This document shows, in pieces, positions 32,801 through 45,699 of a stretch of 64,000 bases of DNA. Position 1 is the first letter of the stretch; each line of letters begins with the position of its first letter. Made by a program: the position numbers and the translations under genes. The notes under the pieces were generated by a model, which saw only the letters and a program-made list of their open reading frames with translations, was not told the origin of the DNA and made no database searches. This DNA is from Mucor racemosus (taxonomy: Eukaryota > Mucoromycota > Mucoromycetes > Mucorales > Mucoraceae): contig JAPEHQ010000005.1 of NCBI GenBank assembly GCA_027405735.1, forward strand, positions 2,604,001 to 2,668,000, read 5' to 3'.

Positions 32801-35632
32801 TTATTGTTGTTTTAATACTAATGTTTCGTTTATATCAAAACAATTACTATCTAATTCTGTGTAATTGTCAGCTGGAGTAGACGTTACATAAGAAAATGCG
32901 ATTTTGACAGCTGATGAATAATGTTGTGGTATAATCCTAAAAGTCAGAGGATAAGTGTAATTTAACTTATACGGGAACCAGGAAATAATAGTATCATAAT
33001 CTTCATCAGCTTCAACACAATTTGGCATGAAGATTTCTATGAATAGTATTGGTTAGTTTTTCAGAAAAAGGGGATGCGTATCACACAAACACTTGCCTAA
33101 ACAACTAAATTCACCATCTTTAATAATTATGCTTTTGCTCACACCTTCGTGAGCCAAGTTATCGTATTTTTTTATGATATTATAATCAGGTTGTCGATGA
33201 GTGTTGAAGTTTTCATCGTAAAAGCTGAGCCTAACAATGTAACTCGTACTTGATAACTGTATATAGTCTCCCTTTCCAAGAATTTGCTTCACATCAGCAA
33301 TCCAATTTCCTAATAGTTTGCAGGCCATTAGCTCTTCTTCATTAAAAAACACCGCAAGGCTTCTTTGATGTACATGTAAACGTTGCTGTACTGATTCTTT
33401 CAAAAAATTGTGGAATATGTTACAAAGATCACTGATAATAATCAATACAGGCACGTCATAAAGGCCAAATAAATCATTCGACAACAAAGTCGATGTGATT
33501 GTTCTGGCAATGTTGTTAACTGCAGGTTTTACTGCTAATTCCATGAGCATTCGATTTGTTAATTTCATAGCGCAATCGCAATTATTACTGATTGAAACTG
33601 ATGTATACAAATCTAAATCGTCATTAGACAGTATGGTTTTACCTTGGAACTATATTACATGTTAACATTATTTGAGATAAAGTCTTTCCTAATTTTCACT
33701 CACCCATTTATTCATCAACATTTTCACGTTTTTACTAAAACAGGCATAGTTCCCTACTGAAACTTCATCTTTATGATGCTCACCACAACGCTTTTGTAAA
33801 GACCAATTCTCATAATTTTCAAAATCCAATGCTTGCAAATGATCCCAGATAATATCACAGGCTGTATCAATGATGTTTTCTATATCAACGGTTCTTTCTT
33901 GTACAGTAAATGTAGACTTTTGTGAAGAATATTTAGTAGAGGGCACCGCTACAACTTTATTCAAGATAAAACTGATATGATTTTCATAAACATGGCTTTG
34001 AACATAAAATGAATTTGATTGCAGCAGACCTTCTTCACGCCAGTCATATTCGATCAAATTGGGATACAACAAGTTATTTTCATTCCATAATATTGGCGGT
34101 GAAAGGGTATTAGCGATTTGAACCATTTTGTACGGCTTTTGAATTGCAGCTTCACAAAGGGTTCGTTCAAGTAAACCGTAAATAAATTCATTATATTTGG
34201 CATCGATGATATTTGCATTCAATAAAGTATCTTTTACTATGCTCCTGCAAAATATATTGGTGCAGGCATATTTAGTATAGAAGATAATACCTTGGATTCC
34301 TTCTGGAGAGTCTTTTACTGAACTGTATTTGCCAAGTAAACTCTTAAACAAGCCAGAAACTTCCTGTATAAACTGCTGAATGTGTGGATCGTTGAGGATC
34401 TCAATTACAAACGAACGAACAGTCCAATCTTGTAAAGCGTTTTGCATAGACTTGTGATTAGAAAGATCGGGATGCATCCAAAGCATTTCATTTGACAGGG
34501 CCTCGATACCACGGTTTCCATACTAAAATATATATTTATAACATCGTTATTTTACATGTATTTTATTGAACCCACTTTCAACTTACATCTGTATATATAC
34601 GAATCAGAACCTTTATAATTCCTCCGATTAGCTTATGCACGCCTGATTTATTAGATGCCAAGTCGTTTTTTGGATGCTGATTTATTCGATGGGAATGTTT
34701 AAGTTTTCTTGAATTTTTATAGTGTATTCTTTGCTTTTCCCGGTAAATATTGCTTTTCGATCTTTTAACGATACTTTTGATGATCATTTTTTTGACTTTA
34801 CTATAAATCATGCTCTCCAAGGTTGATAGACAAAGTAATTCATTTTCTAAAACTGTGGGAGTAAGAAAAAAATCGCTTGCTGCCAGCTTCTTTGAAACTA
34901 TAATCAATTCCTTTGCACTTTGCATTTGAAAGCATATAAATCTTAGAGAGGTTTTGTCTATATGGCAAAATAAATATTTTCTTTCTCTTTCAAATTCTGT
35001 CATCATAATTGAACGTTGAATGGCAATTACAGCTCTCTCCACAAAAGTCGAAAATATCAAACAGTTTTTGTTATCATGATTTATAATCCATCCAGCCTCC
35101 AAAAATAATTCGCGCAAATCGTTTTTATACCTTTCCTTTGTCCATTCGATAGGTAGGCAGAAAAGAATTTGACTCTTATCAAATATGGAAATTTTGACTT
35201 CTATCAAATCACGTTTCAGGTCTTCCATGTAATCAGTTATTGATAATAATATATTCTGCTCGCTTTTTGTTCGTTGATTTTCATCTTTTGAATGTGTCTC
35301 TAAATATTTCAGAAGCAGGCTTTTCATAGAAATATCCGAGTATTCTTTGTTTAAAATAGTGTCTGTACTAACCTACATGTAAAAGAAGCTATTGGTGACA
35401 TGTCTAATACATACAAATAATACATATATACCGTTTTGATTTCATTCATTTCAATAAATCGGTTGGAACTTCGATAAAGAACAAGGTTTTCATTTTCATT
35501 AAAAGCTAGGAGAACAAATATTAGATATCGAGATACAATAATTCATAAATGCAAGTATTTTATTTTATTAATCTATGACATACTCACGCAAAGTACTTGA
35601 TTGTACTCATTATAACTGAATATTTCCTCCAT
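32801..35632 (-). CDS. Degenerate Hsp70-like protein (6 exons, 838 aa)
   Basis: Exons (complement) 35584-35632, 35432-35505, 34587-35372, 33704-34522, 33097-33649 and 32801-33036 join in frame; the last intron is GC-AG. Residues about 70-200 follow the plan of fungal Hsp70/HSPA12-type proteins: ITDYMEDLKRDL, ILFCLPIEWTKE, LRELFLEAGWI, then a segment where family members have the phosphate-binding DAGGGTVDL. Here that segment reads HIDKTSLRFI, and no DFGTTFSG phosphate-1 loop precedes it, because the N-terminus is only about 40 aa long. The rest (about 300-838) is the expanded C-terminal half with no clear motif. ATP binding is therefore unlikely. Such genes are often numerous and fast-evolving in Mucoromycota; this may be a diverging pseudo-ATPase. 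Homology is from motif order and is moderately sure. Confidence 0.6.
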
Positions 35633-36962
35633 AACAAACAACAGACAATAATAGAAAAAGTTCAAAAATTGAATACTTTTGTACTCCCACAATATACGAA
35701 ATTGTGTTACTAAAAGCTATGGGCTGAGTAAACTTACTTTTTTGAAAGTTAGGTATAAGTAACTGAGGCTTGGTAAATTATACAACAACCATGTACTCAT
35801 TCCTTCTTTCGGATAATAACGTAAATTCATTGAGAAAGAGCCACATCATCCAGAATATTTCGATTTGCGGAATCTGAAATACAATTGGCAACCTGATTCA
35901 TTTTTGTTCTATTTTGCCGTTTTTGGAAAAAAATGCAATCTTTCAAGAATTTTTGCAACCCAAAATGTATAATTAAGTTTCAAAAGTATATTAATAAGAA
36001 ACATGAAGTTAAAAACGCCTAATACGATGGAAATTTTTGTTTTTAATTTTTTGTTACAAAATCTTTGAGTAATAGTAATAATGTAGTATTTCTATTTTTT
36101 GAGGAAAAGTTAAAAAACTTAGCTTGGAGACCCTAAATAGACACTGCCACAATAAAAATATGACTATTTGGCACAAATAACTCCAATAAATAGCTTAGTA
36201 AAAAGTCTTATTTTTCGACCGAAAAATTGAAATTAATGAAATTTGAGATTTTGGATGAGGTATCATAAGGAAAAAATTGAGTGAAAAAAAAATTGCGAAA
36301 AGATTAGGTTTTTTGATATGAATCGATTCCGTTGATCGAGAGTATTCGTTTGGTATGGTTCCAGGCATCAGAAAAGGCCGAGAACCTACAAAAATATAGT
36401 ATTAAAGGTGCTGAAATAGGTCAATTTTAAAGATTTAGCGACATTTGACTAGTGTTTTTCGATTTTTATCTCATATAAATTCATCTAGAAATATATTATT
36501 TAGTTTTCACAGCATTTAGGAGCTAAATTTGAAAAAGAATGTAGTATAAAAATAAAGTCTTGAGCTCAATATGCACGATTGATTAGTTCGAAATTTTATG
36601 TGAAAAATGATAAATTTATTACTTCGAACGAGGAAATATTAATCAAAACGAAAGTTAGAAAAAAATCATAGAAATTTTCAAAAAGGCTCAATTAACATAT
36701 CTAAGATCAATAGCTACATGGTCTCATTTCAACTAAATCATTTAAAAAATAAATTATCTTTTTTATTGTTGAATGTATACTTAATATTAGATTAATGATA
36801 TTACGATCTTAAAGTTAGATAATTTGTAGAGTTTTGGTTAATAAATACATGCCATATATGAAATAAAATGAAATGGTAATTTAAGAATGATATGTAATTA
36901 TGGACAACTCTCAAGGAGACCGTTAATACAAGAACCAGTGTAGGCATAAGGTGCAACATTAC
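35633..36962. other. Intergenic region
   Basis: About 1.3 kb of AT-rich sequence with no gene and no repeat recognised elsewhere in the window. The first 200 bp are the probable promoter of the minus-strand Hsp70-like gene. Confidence 0.5.
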
Positions 36963-37742
36963 TTAATCTGAAGACAGCTTGAAGAAGAGCGGAAATACAG
37001 TACCTTGGCCAGCAATCATACCACCTGCAGCACTGTACGTGTAATTTTTGTATGCAACGGCATCAATACGCTTTCAAATCTTGCCAGCAACCCAACCAAT
37101 GAACATGGACAAAGGTACTCCAGGACTAGTATTAATCATGGAAATGCCAATGGCAGAAACAGAGGAGAAATAACGGTGATACTCCTTGGATACCAAGGAT
37201 TCACGAAAAAATGGAGCAATAACACCAACAGCAGCAGCGACACCAGTCAAGATGATTGACTCTCTGGCAAGTTTTTTACCGTCACCTGTCAACGACAATA
37301 TAACGTTACATCAAGCAATGACAGCAACCAAAACAAATTCACATTCCATGTCGAAATCAGTACTGGTAACACATGGACAAGCTTCAGCGAAGAGAATGAA
37401 GAGACCGACAGTAATACCAATAGCAAAGAAAAAAGCTACGAATTGGGCCCAGAATGGAGGTCTAGGAGAAACACTGACTAATTGATCAGCCTTAAGATTG
37501 CCAACCATGTCAACAGCTTGAGCAGCAGTAGAAGCAGAAATGTTGTCATCCATTAAATTGTTCTTGCGAACTTGATTGATGTTATCAGCGGGCATACCAG
37601 CATAGATCAATTGAGATGTTTTATCAATGAAACCAATAGGATTAATATCAGACGACATAATAGCATTTATATCTACCGCTTCATTAATAGAGCACTTATT
37701 TACACAATAAGAGCTGAGTAATGTGAATGTTTGAAGAATCAT
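36963..37742 (-). pseudogene. OPT-family oligopeptide transporter, C-terminal fragment with two in-frame stops
   Basis: A single frame of 260 codons matches the end of an OPT/YSL transporter: GNLKADQLVSVSPRPPFWAQF (loop and helix), VGLFILFAEACPC, GDGKKLARESIILTGVAAAV, VPLSMFIGWVAGKI, and YSAAGGMIAGQGTVFPLFF before the natural stop. It is broken by TGA at two places, after FVLVAVIA and after WVAGKI. OPT proteins often have Trp near these places, so both could be TGG-to-TGA changes. The N-terminal two-thirds of the protein (normally more than 600 aa) is missing. No frameshift is needed. Intact relatives import oligopeptides or metal chelates across the plasma membrane. Confidence 0.75.
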
Positions 37743-40700
37743 ATTCAGGGCAGATTCAGTTGGGATTATCTACGTTATGAGGCGATTACTTTTACAGTGT
37801 CTGATATTTTGGAGTCCAATTTCTGTATCAAAAACATAAACTCAAATATGTGATCAAGCAATAAAAATAATATATCATTAGTTTTAGCTAGAAGTTATAA
37901 ACCAGCTTAATTCCTACAGGGAGAAAACATATTTTGCTAATACATTGGCTCATGTTATTGCAGGGCAAAGTTATGCCATTTCAGTAGTGATGTTTTAGTA
38001 TATATCAACTTTTTAAAGAGTTTTTTTTTCACTTAATTCTATGCTCCAAACAAATATCATTTTAGTATATCATTTAGAGGCTAAAATACATACAGTATAT
38101 AAATAAGAAATGAAAGTAATAACGCATGATGCGGCACTTGAATTGCTTCAAGCAGTGAAATACAAAAATTACTAAAAAGTAATCTGTACTTTTGAATTCA
38201 CACAACAAATTGTATTATAATAGTGGATATAAAACTAAATTTTATCGATAGCTCTTTACGGTATTGATTGATTTGTACTATTTTTTCTAAAGAATTCCTT
38301 CGATTTCTTTCATGAATCTACCCAAACTGCAATTTTTTGATGGGGGTTGAGGTCAAAAAACAGGATTACACTTTATAATCTTTATTACTCCATCAAAAAT
38401 CAATATTTTTTTAAAACAAAAATTAATCTTTACCTGAATTAACCGGCTTTGATGTCGGTTAAAGTAAAAAATGACTTATGAGGCTGACTGAAAAGTTATA
38501 CGTAATTTGAGCGTTTTTTGAGTGTTTTATTGACTATTATTTCTGAAAACTAATATTATCTGAACACATGGTTAACTAATAACATGTAAATAACATAAAT
38601 AAATAAATTTGATTAAAGAAGCAACTAACGTTCAATTAAGAAAATTAGTAACTATCGCTGATTTTCCAAATGTTTGTGAATTTTTGAATGACGATATCTC
38701 ATCATTGCATTTAGCTACAGACATATAATTAGCGCCATCGTAATTGCGCAAGCAAACCTTATTAGAACCAATGGTTACAGTATTCAAATATTCATTGTGC
38801 ATTTTGAGAAGATGTTAGAGATCTGATTTTTTTTGAAAAAAAAACCAGCAAATTAGCTTCTAGAGTGTACCTTTTCAAACCTCGAAATCATTTTGGCTTT
38901 TTTTATTCCACCACTACCTATTAAACCAATATAAATGCTACAAGTATGCTGTGTGTAATGATCTTTGGTCTTGGACAAATACAATTTATGGATTAGAGTG
39001 CAATGGATGCCATTTTATTTATTTTATTTTGGCTTTTTGCTATAAAAAAGTACAATTACAATAAGGATAAGACAAAACATTATTGGAATTGCAGTAAAAT
39101 GTAAAATAAAAAAGATTTGAAAAAGATACAGTTTAAATCCCTCTTTATTCAAAAATATGGATAGTATGCAATAGGTCTATGTTTCTACTCTATTTATATT
39201 AGTTGTGAGTTTATTATATCTGGGAGTTGCACCGTAACTGTCAGGGATCTATCAAAATTAGGAATAGCCGAATTACCAACTTAGGACATCTGTCAAATCG
39301 TGATGTTTAACATGCAAATCAGGCAATGCTGCATTTCATAAGTCTATCATCATGCTACTATTAAATGATAGAAACATGATTCCATTGTCTTCATGCAATA
39401 TCCATATGTTTATTCTTTTGGTAAACAATTAATTTCTTCATGATTTAAAGTTTATATTGAGCTTCTTGATTTACATAATCAAGGCGGTCTTTTTTAATGC
39501 CTGTTTTTGACATATTTGTTAATGATCCGCATAGAGCAATCCTTACTTTGGTCTATGTGTTTCTTCAGTTTATTTTATAATTCGATTTGTTTTTTTTATG
39601 ATTCTATCTATTTTATTATATGTTAGATTACTAATACTTCTTGTATTTACTGTTAACTTCATGTTATCTTTATTTAAACATTAGAGCATGGTTTTATGTA
39701 AGATAACATTTAATTATTTATGTGGGGAAATAACATCTTAGTTCAACGCAGGAATAATGTATTATGATCTTGGAGTCCAACAACAAAGGGAGACAATGCG
39801 TTTTGTAATTAACATTCTTTCGAATGAAATGACCAATACAACATTAATTATGTTAGAAATATAAATAATTAATCATCTGCATATTATACAATCGCTTTAT
39901 CAGATTATATACACTATGAGTTTATTTGAAATCTCAAGGCGGTCTTTGTAAATAACCTTACCAGAATATTCCACTTTTATTAACAATGCAACCTTTGGAT
40001 GTATTATATATACGCATTAATTATCAATACTACTAGGTTTTGCCATCTAAGAATATGATGCAAATCAATGATTTGCATTGGTTTACTATAACGCCAATTA
40101 TAGACTGAGACCTTGGATGTGAGACCTATGACGGATGTTGTCATAACATTATGAGATTTGAATAGTATAAACTCGTTTTTAATATGATGAAAAATAAAAT
40201 ACTGGTACTTTGCTATTAATTTAAACAAAATGTAACTTACTTACAGTCAACGTGATTTATCAGAATATGGCAATGTTGAATAAAACTAGAAATATAGTTA
40301 AGTAAAGAGAGATAGTTTATTAAAAGGAAATAAAGAGGATTTATATACAAATTGAGTTGAGAGAGATGATGATGTGATAAGAATTTTAGGTGGTATATAT
40401 TATACTAATGTGGACATGATGGTGGAACGTCATGCTGGAACCATGGTTCTGTTGATGTTTAATTGACTTGAATTTCGGTTCCTGAACTATTGTTTTACTT
40501 TTGAATTTGACATCCTGTTAAGAATGATACATCACAATGTAATGAGGGATCACAATAATAACTATGTGGTACATTTCATGGCTCCGACATCTCTGTCTTC
40601 TTAGTTTTTTAAGTTATTGTACTTGCTAATGTTGTTGGTCTCTGAAAATGGGGAGAAAACCTATTACCACCTCGAACAAACATCATGATATAATATGAGT

Positions 40701-40794
40701 ATAATTATCAGTCCGTGTTGACGATGCATCTTCAGGGAAGTCAAGATTATTTGCTAGTAAATCAAAATCAAAAGCACAATGTAAGTATATCACT
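37743..40794. other. Intergenic region with scattered repeat fragments
   Basis: No supported gene. 39232-39345 is the reverse complement of 50510-50620 (shared TTTGACAGATGT, GGTAATTCGG and ATTCCTAATT segments), so it belongs to another dispersed repeat. The short phrase TCAAGGCGGTCTTT occurs at both about 39478 and 39933, suggesting further repeat debris. About 40200-40690 is AT-rich and may be LTR-like but no boundaries could be proved. Confidence 0.4.
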
Positions 40795-42250
40795 GTTAAA
40801 AATGAAAAACTTTGAGCCTTCATATCTCTACGAACAATTAAGCTATACCAACACTTTATAATTTATAACTATCACACTTACTTATTTTGAAGTACTCTAT
40901 AACATACGTAAGCATCAAAAAATTCTGAACATTTTTATTTTTTTCATTTTTTTTGGCATTTTTGTAATGACGAATTTCGAAATATTTGTTAAGTTGAACA
41001 ACACTTTTTTTACATTCAGTTTATCAACCTCGTTGAGCTCTCTTGGACCCAATTTAGTTTTTTTCAAAATATTAATTTTTCGTGGAGATATCCTCAAAAA
41101 TGTGTACAAAGAGATACTCTCATTTCTATCCTCAGTTTTTCCCTTGTATACCCTCATACCAAATTTTGAATTTCAAAAAAAAAAATTGGACAAAAATCTA
41201 CTTTTCTCTACGAAAATTGCAGCTAAAAGGTTAAATAATAGCTCGATCAATAGATAATTTTGCTATGCATTATCTCCATTATTTAAATTTAAAATATGCT
41301 TATGTAGTGATATTAAACGAGCCGAGCCTTTTTTATGCAGCCGAGCTTTTCTCAAGGCTCGTTAAAGTTAGACGAGCTTACAAAAAAGCTCGTTCAACCT
41401 CGACGAGCTTTTTTTTGCGCGTGACTAGAGCTCGTTTACCCCAAACGAGCTTTTTTATGCAGCGACTAAAACTCATCATCTCAATGCGAGCTTTATTTTA
41501 CCTTTCCAGTGACAAATATCTAAAGTAAAGCAAACTTATGAATGTCAATTGACAATTATCTAAAGTAATAATGTCATAGCATTTACTAATTATTATTTAA
41601 ATTTGAACTTTTTGAAAAGAAGTCAAAAGCTCGTCTTTCTCAAACGAGCTTTTTAAAAAAAAGTCAAAAACTCGTCTTTGTCAAACGAGCTTTTATTAAA
41701 GCTCGGCTCGAGCTCGAGTGATACAAAGCTCGGCTCGTTGTGGCGAGCTTTGGTCAAGCTCGTCCTAGGCTCGGCTCGTCTTTTATACTTATGCTTATGA
41801 AAAGTGTTCTGTATTTTCAAAAAACTTTCGAAATTTCAATTGCATTTTGCGCAAAATTTTACGTGAAACAGTTTTTTAAATTTTATATAAATAAATTCAG
41901 ACTTCAAAACTGTACAAAAGCTATTTAATCCTCTAGGTCAACTTACTTTACAGTTCTTGAGTCATCAAGCAATTTTGTTTTTTTGATCATTTTCTGGTCG
42001 ATTTGTCAAATCGATTTTGAAACCCCGTTACTATAGGGTTTAAGCTGTAATATAAAATATTATTTTGATTATTTCGATGAAAAATCAATATTTTTTGCGG
42101 AAACAAAAAATGCAGAGTAGTTTTCAGTTGGACCTAACTTCCAAATACAAAAACTTGTCTCCTCTATTTTGGCGCTTAGTCTTTTTACGATTGATTTTAG
42201 GTCAATCTTGGTCAATGTTAGGCCAGTACGCTTATATTCTGACATTAACT
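40795..42250 (-). repeat. Dispersed repeat family A, copy 2, split by an hAT-like element
   Basis: Collinear on the minus strand with copies at 21058-22225 and 48354-49900. It includes the invariant 63-bp core at 41029-41091 and extends to the TTAGGCCAGTACGCTTATATTCTG segment shared with copy 3 (about 49880). The copy is interrupted at 41305-41791 by a 487-bp insertion with a target duplication. Confidence 0.75.
41305..41791. mobile_element. Non-autonomous hAT-like miniature element (487 bp)
   Basis: Flanked by direct repeats TGCTTATG (41297-41304 and 41792-41799), the 8-bp size typical of hAT. Ends are TAGTGATATTAAACGAGCCG and, inverted, TAAGTATAAAAGACGAGCCG. The inside has many copies of ACGAGC or GCTCGT in both orientations, clustered in the outer 150 bp on each side, like hAT subterminal transposase-binding motifs. 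The middle is AT-rich and non-coding. Its insertion point is confirmed by the uninterrupted family A copies. A transposase must be supplied from elsewhere. Confidence 0.8.
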
Positions 42251-43526
42251 CTTTCGTTTTCGGACAGATATCAATGACCATAGATAAAAGATACATCATT
42301 TCAAATCAACTACTAAATTGTGGATATATAATCATATAGTAAAATTAATCAATTAATACTACAGGGTGTTCCAGGAAATGGTTTTTACATTGAAACTCAG
42401 GTTCCCAAAAGTCAATTTTAACGTTTTTATTGAAAAATAGTACAACTTTAAGAAGCTATAATTAATTCAAAATGCAAGAAACGTAAACAATATTGACACA
42501 TATAATTACTATGCTTCTTGGATTTTCAACGGTTTAGTTTTTGTATCTTTAGCATGCTTATATAATATACGCTCTGATTTTGAAATTTAATTCTTCTCGA
42601 AAAGTCAAAAAAGTGTTGTTATGATTTTGATGTCAACTTAAAGGCAATAGAAGCTTCAAAAAACTTGCATAAATTTGGTATCAAAAGATGAGTTACACTT
42701 TTCTGCATTATATAATATGATTTTTTTTGATATATACAGTAAAGCTCGTTTAATATGGCTTTCCCGTTGATTCCTTTGTTGTTGTTTTTTTCTAATTCTA
42801 TGCTTTGCGGCGTGCTTTAAAAGTTCTAGCTGGCTAGAACTGATAAAAGCTATGAATATGAAGGTATAAACAGCATATATTGCAATACGGAGCTTTTATT
42901 TATGCTTGTTATGAATAAAAAATAAAGCATAAATTATGCACATATTTTTTTTTTTACATGTATGTGTGTATATTAATTCACATACTAAGTGTATTTGTAT
43001 TTTGTGAACAGATCAAATTAGTTTAAAAAACTGCAAAATCTGTTGCTTCACCTAAAGGTATGATATCAAAATCCAATTAAATCAAGTATTTATAAGAGAT
43101 AAAATCGTTGGCACTCAATTTGAAGATTATTTTGTAACAGAGGGGCAAAAAAAAATCATGTGATTGATATCTGTTTATCATTTTGTAGCCATTCCAAAAA
43201 TGATGTTATGTGCTTAAAGGATATTTGTAAGCTTGATTTTGGCTGCCACGTACTACAAGCTTTGTCAGTCCCGATTGAGACTATTGAGCCGAAAAAAAAG
43301 GCTTTATTATGAAATAATTGCGCAAGGCGAAGATTTTGCACAAAATATCAATCTTATGTCTGATAATTATGCAAAAGAACCCTTTCTCCTTTTATCATTG
43401 AAGGTTGTTTTCGATCTGAACATGTAGATTCAAGGCAATGAACGTCACATTTCTAGAAATGCCTGGTATCATTGTCCCCTGAGAAACACAAACTTTTACT
43501 TTTATTTCACATTTTATCTATTCATC
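42251..43526. other. Intergenic region upstream of the AIM19-like gene
   Basis: No gene supported. 42361-42400 and 42725-42760 are short unique-looking segments next to AT-rich sequence. The last 100 bp before 43527 are the likely promoter of the AIM19-like gene (TTTTACTTTTATTTC leader). Confidence 0.4.
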
Positions 43527-44093
43527 ATGTCAAAAGCATCATCAGCAACAACGGATCAACCAGTAGAAGACAAGATAACCACATGGATTGATAAACAATC
43601 TGAATCGCCTTACCCCATGTGGGTATTGTCAGCTGCCAGTAATGTTTAGTTCATTTATATTATTAGCTTTATTACTTATATTGTGATGTAGCATTGGCAG
43701 TGTTACCACTTGCTGTTAGAAAATCTCCTGGTATTCCTGGTTTGTTTCAAACAATGGCATTTGCTGGTATTTTTGCTGGAGCAGGGTAATTTTAAAGAGA
43801 TAAGGCAATAAAAATGTGTTTTAATTGTTTAAAATATAGTTATGTGACCAATGCAGGTGATGCAGAGAATGGATCTGGAATTGCAACAGGTAAGAAAAAC
43901 ATTGTAAAATTACAGAGAATCAAAAAAAAAAAAACTTAGATTAAAATTAGCCTGGTGTCTATCATGGAGTTTTTTGAATGCAAAAACTGCAATTAAATCA
44001 ATGAGGCCCATTCCAATTGCTTTACTTGGTGCTGTCACTTTAAATACTGTTATTTATGGTAAAAAGACTTTGCAAGTGAATGGTTACATTTAA
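43527..44093 (+). CDS. AIM19: AIM19-like mitochondrial membrane protein (4 exons, 132 aa)
   Basis: Exons 43527-43638, 43692-43785, 43840-43889 and 43951-44093 join in frame with GT-AG introns of 53, 54 and 61 bp. The protein is small and hydrophobic: a soluble start, then segments around VLSAASNVTLAVLPLAV, GLFQTMAFAGIFAGAGYV, SGIATAWCLSWSFL and PIPIALLGAVTLNTVIYGKK. The order FAG-x-FA-x-(A/G)GY, then GSGIATAW, then an alanine-rich helix ending (I/L)YG(K/R)K agrees with the fungal AIM19 family (altered inheritance of mitochondria), whose molecular role is unknown. Assignment is from recalled family pattern, so moderately sure. The acceptor of exon 4 is the second AG; the first would give a stop. 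Confidence 0.6.
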
Positions 44094-44291
44094 GCTTTGC
44101 ATAATGTCAGCAGTGTCTGTGAATTTGAATTTTTGTTTATTTATTGCGTAGCTTATATTTTTTCATTTTTTCATTTCTAAACCCCCTCCCCGCCCCTTTT
44201 TTTTTTCCTCTTTCTAATCTGTATTTTTAATCAAACACAAAAAAAAAAAAAAAAAAAAGAATATTTTCTCTTTATATATAACTATAATAAA

Positions 44292-44389
44292 ATGGATGAC
44301 CGAGTAATGTATAAAAGGTCTCAAGTTTTACGTGAATACGTTGGCTCTTTTCAACTGTGTGTTATGGTAAAACAAAAAATCTAATTTTT

Positions 44390-44424
<35 letters not shown>

Positions 44425-45443
44425 CAAATACTCAAGAAACATGTTAGTTTATTGGACTTGCCATAACATCAATAGGTATAAGCATATATTATTTGATTTG
44501 GTTATAAAAGACTAAAATATATATATATTGAAAAAAGGTGCATATTTCATCAACTCGTCGATAAGCAAAACAATATCGATTGCATTGTTAGTATTGGGCG
44601 GAATAATTACATTGACAAGTTTTATTGGATGTTTCGGTGCACATTTGGAGAATACAGGATTTCTAAATACATACAGCAGCATAACTGCAATTGCGTTGAT
44701 AATGGAATTAAGTAAAGTATTTTATATTAATATATTACTTGAAATACTAATAGTCAATTTAGTCGCAATGGGTTTGGCTTATACGCATCAAATACAAGTA
44801 AGAAAAAACAAATGCATAATGTATTCACTCCCTAATCCATTCATTGTTTTTATAATAATTAGCTCGATAGTTATGGAAGCAAGTCTTGGGATTTTTTTCA
44901 ACAACAAGATTCTAGATTTTTACTGGATTTGGAGCAAAGGTAAAAAATGTTTTTAAAGAAGAAACAAAGCAGAGATTGATATATTTCAAAGCTTAAAATG
45001 TTGTGGTTATGAATCAATTCAAGACAGAGCCATTCCAAAGACATGTTCGGTTTCTTTAAAAGTGAATATTGGATGTAAACAAGCAGTGATTAGCAATATT
45101 CAACAGTGGCATCAATACATTACAATTGCAATCATATTTTTATTAGCAACACAGGTAATATTTCTACATAAATTAATTGATTAATTAAGACAGGATATTC
45201 ATTCTTTGCTAGTTGATTGCTTTATTAGTCTCAGTTATCCTAAGTTTTATCATTGATCGTGAAACAAGGGAGGAAGAAACCTATATGGCATTATTATCAA
45301 GTCAAAATAACAATCATCACCATTCTTGGTTAAATCATGGAGAATCTAGTTACAACCCTAGTAGTGGATATTTTGGTAGAAATACTCGATCTAGTCAAAG
45401 ATCTATACCAAGATATGGTAGTACACCATCCACAAAACTATAA
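44292..45443 (+). CDS. Tetraspanin-like protein (7 exons, 274 aa)
   Basis: Proposed exons 44292-44366, 44448-44475, 44538-44711, 44754-44797, 44863-44939, 44959-45154 and 45213-45443 give one frame. It shows four membrane helices: FQLCVMFIGLAITSIG, ISIALLVLGGIITLTSFIGC, SITAIALIMELINLVAMGL, and ITIAIIFLLATQLIALLVS. GCFGAHLEN marks the end of helix 2, and a large loop carries the CCG signature (FQSLKCCGYES) and further cysteines. The tail is Ser/Asn/His-rich. Fungal tetraspanins act in plasma-membrane organisation and hyphal or appressorial growth. Two introns are very short: 44712-44753 (42 bp) and 44940-44958 (only 19 bp). The last is needed to restore frame and could instead be a one-base error or frameshift. 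Confidence 0.7.
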
Positions 45444-45699
45444 ACAATGTATACCAAAACTAAACAATAAAATCTAAGCGCTTCTTTAATAATAAATGAA
45501 AAAAAAGGGGTGTACGGCAGTTATTGATGTCGCAAATGTTTGTTGTATTTTGTGTGGGTAGGTGTGTGATTCGGTTTGAGTCGGACTCACCTATTCATCA
45601 TATCAGGAAGGGAAAACAGGGATATTTATATCTTCCCTCTTTTTTTTTTTTTTTTCTATAAATTTTTCCTTTTTCCTCTTTCTTCTTTATCTACAAACC

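Noticed and set aside
40200..40690. Possible LTR with TGTAAC start
   Set aside because: No matching end, no target duplication and no empty site in the window.
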